Origin: Rhizobium pisi
GTDB lineage: Bacteria > Pseudomonadota > Alphaproteobacteria > Rhizobiales > Rhizobiaceae
Reading direction: 5' to 3'
Assembly: GCF_003938655.1 (NCBI RefSeq)
Contig: NZ_RJJT01000004.1
Span: 1-64,000, forward strand
DNA length: 64,000 nt
The notes below the pieces were generated by a model. It was not told where the DNA came from. It saw only the letters and a list, made by a program, of their open reading frames with translations, and ran no database searches. A program made the translations under genes and the position numbers. Positions 62,600 through 64,000 of this stretch are shown here, one piece after another. Position 1 is the stretch's first letter. Each line of letters starts with the position of its first letter.

Positions 62600-63540
62600 C
62601 TGAGTGTCGCCGCTTCCTGCAGTTTCTCAATCTGTCCTTCCATGTCGTCAGTGAGCCGCAGTACATCTTTTAGTCGATCGGAAGGATCAACCTGCATCAC
62701 GAAGCGCATGTCGATACGCCGGTTCTTTTCCCAGGCCTGCTGGGCATTTTCGGCGGCTTGCGCGGGCATTTCCGTTCCCGGTATAGGGCGCGTCGAAGAA
62801 TAGCCTGAAACGGAGAGAATTTCTTTCTTCTCCGGGTTTCGAAGTGCTCTCAGCGATGGCTCGAAGGCAGTCAGCGTTCGGTAGGTCTCGACAGCCCGTT
62901 CGGTCGATAGCTGCCAATTCCGGCTATCGCCGGCCGCGGTCTCCGATCCCTGTCTGTCTGTGTGCCCCTCAATGAAAACGGTGTCGATAGCGGCGCCAGG
63001 CGCAAGCTGTTTGCAATCCGTGGCACTGCTTGAAACGACGCAACTTGTGTATCGCGGCAACACCCGCGCCAGCACAGCGGCGAGCTTTCGAACATTGTCG
63101 GCAGCCTGGGCACTCAAGTTTGACTTGTCGGTGGCAAAGCGAATTGCGTTTTCCGTCAGGCGCAGAACGCCGTTTTCGCGATCGATCTGAACGTCGAGGC
63201 CCGTAGCTTTCAGCTCTCGCTCAAGATCGTTCAGCAAGGCAGTCCGCTCTCGCTGCGACTGGCTCAGATCCTCGAGTTCTTCGTTGATCTCGGATCGCAA
63301 GCTATGGAGCTGCTCGCTTACCTGCCTGACCTTCTCGAGGACTTCTTCGATCTGGACCTTCGATTTATCGGCTTGCTGTTCGGATTCGTCGGTCTGCTTC
63401 TGAAACTGCAGCGCGAAAACCATCAACATGATGATGAAGATGAAAAGGATGCCGACCATCATGTCGGTCATCGACACGAAGTAGTTTTCCTCTTCCTCTT
63501 CGACCGCCGGTCTACCGGCGGCATCGTCAAATGCTAGCAT
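62596..63540 (-). CDS. zorB: Zorya protein ZorB (MotB/OmpA-like)
   Basis: A 314-residue MotB-like protein. One membrane helix near residues 27-48 (MMVGILFIFIIMLMVFALQF) follows Asp26 in VSMTDMM, the ion-binding acid of stator units. A coiled-coil linker (about 55-115, EVLEKVRQVSEQLHSLRSEI) leads to an OmpA-type peptidoglycan-binding domain (FIEGHTDRQGSETAAGD then RNWQLSTERAVETYRTL). With ZorA it forms the inner-membrane proton-driven motor that senses phage entry. It starts seven bases after the zorA stop. Confidence 0.92.
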   Translation of the reverse strand: MLAFDDAAGRPAVEEEEENYFVSMTDMMVGILFIFIIMLMVFALQFQKQTDESEQQADKSKVQIEEVLEKVRQVSEQLHSLRSEINEELEDLSQSQRERTALLNDLERELKATGLDVQIDRENGVLRLTENAIRFATDKSNLSAQAADNVRKLAAVLARVLPRYTSCVVSSSATDCKQLAPGAAIDTVFIEGHTDRQGSETAAGDSRNWQLSTERAVETYRTLTAFEPSLRALRNPEKKEILSVSGYSSTRPIPGTEMPAQAAENAQQAWEKNRRIDMRFVMQVDPSDRLKDVLRLTDDMEGQIEKLQEAATLR

Positions 63541-63547
63541 GGCTCAC

Positions 63548-64000
63548 CTACTCCGCCGCAGGCCGGACAGCCGATCGCAGGTCTGAGATCGAGCCGGAGA
63601 ATTCGTCGAAGGAATCGCTCATTTCCTTGACTGACGAGGACAGCGTATTGACCGCATTAGCGAGCCCGCGATCGATGTCGGTCGCATAGCGGCTCAACGT
63701 GTCGCCCTGCTGCTCCGTTGCGGTTGCGAGGTCGCTGACCGATTTCGCCAGCGCTTCGTCGATTCGGGCGAACCGTGCTTCATAATTGCTCCAGATCGCG
63801 GCCATGCTCTCCGATTGCTCACGCAGGGATCCGTTCAGTTGCTGTGACGCTGCCTGGCTTGCAGCGAGTGCCTCGACTGCCAAGCGAAGCGAATTTTCGA
63901 AGCTCGACGTTGCCGAAGCGATCGTCTCGCCAGACTGCAGCAACGGTGCAGATGCGGAGCGAATATCGGTTGCAGTCTTTGAAAACGCATCGGAGACAAT
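63548..64000 (-). CDS. zorA: Zorya protein ZorA, C-terminal part (cut by window end)
   Basis: The last 150 codons of a gene whose start lies beyond the window. The sequence is a heptad-rich coiled coil (ESMAAIWSNYEARFARIDEA, LSSSVKEMSDSFDEFSGSIS). This fits the cytoplasmic tail of ZorA, the MotA-like partner of ZorB; in type I systems this tail forms a long intracellular shaft needed for defence. The MotA core is not visible here. The assignment rests mainly on the downstream zorB-zorC-zorD order. Confidence 0.85.
   Translation of the reverse strand: MVSDAFSKTATDIRSASAPLLQSGETIASATSSFENSLRLAVEALAASQAASQQLNGSLREQSESMAAIWSNYEARFARIDEALAKSVSDLATATEQQGDTLSRYATDIDRGLANAVNTLSSSVKEMSDSFDEFSGSISDLRSAVRPAAE

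Overview
The window looks like chromosomal DNA of a Rhizobium of the leguminosarum/etli type. The evidence is high G+C codon use, a rirA gene followed by dppABCDF, a RIME-like palindromic repeat, a long O-antigen gene cluster and a type III polyketide synthase operon. The genus is inferred from gene content and protein similarity by eye, not from a database search.

Region 1 (1 to about 16.5 kb) is ordinary core DNA. It holds a DUF4174 protein, a tiny proline-rich gene, a LysR regulator with a small ABM-fold monooxygenase, mmsA, the iron regulator rirA, the dppABCDF peptide importer, gluconokinase, a D-amino-acid dehydrogenase-like oxidoreductase, a type III PKS with an ICMT-type methyltransferase, a secreted TPR protein, and an ECF sigma/anti-sigma pair.

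Region 2 (16.6 to 36.8 kb) is a polysaccharide locus, most likely LPS O-antigen of the ABC-transporter type. It has wzm and wzt (Wzt with a C-terminal carbohydrate-recognition domain), four SAM methyltransferases plus an FkbM-like protein, an O-acetyltransferase, seven intact glycosyltransferases, an asparagine-synthase-like amidotransferase, gmd and fcl for GDP-fucose-type sugars, and another sugar epimerase. Many genes overlap by 1 to 4 bases. The region is bracketed by an intact glycosyltransferase gene on the minus strand (35.7 to 36.8 kb) and a broken copy of its 5' end on the plus strand (16.6 kb), so the cluster probably arrived or was replaced by recombination.

Region 3 (36.8 to 42.7 kb) is a gene graveyard. 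It holds a frameshifted small gene, a broken pRiA4b-ORF3-like gene, a decayed minus-strand gmd-fcl pair, an intact nucleotidyltransferase-HEPN fusion, one methyltransferase, an internally deleted IS701-family element with perfect 18-bp ends, a possibly truncated AhpD/CMD-family gene and the tail of a GNAT toxin-like gene.

Region 4 (42.8 kb to the window end) is a dense anti-phage defence island. In order it holds an unrecognised divergent two-gene module sharing a GPN peptide motif, a TIGR04141/DUF6119 protein, a complete type II-A (Eco1/Ec86-like) retron with a recognisable msr-msd RNA, a GHKL-ATPase/PD-(D/E)XK nuclease fusion, a 1700-residue DEDD-RecQ-UvrD helicase fusion, and a type I Zorya system (zorD, zorC, zorB and the 3' part of zorA) on the minus strand. 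Between several of these modules lie copies of a short palindrome with the core AGCGG-N9-CCGCT, two of them inside a 200-bp direct repeat. These may mark the seams where modules were exchanged.
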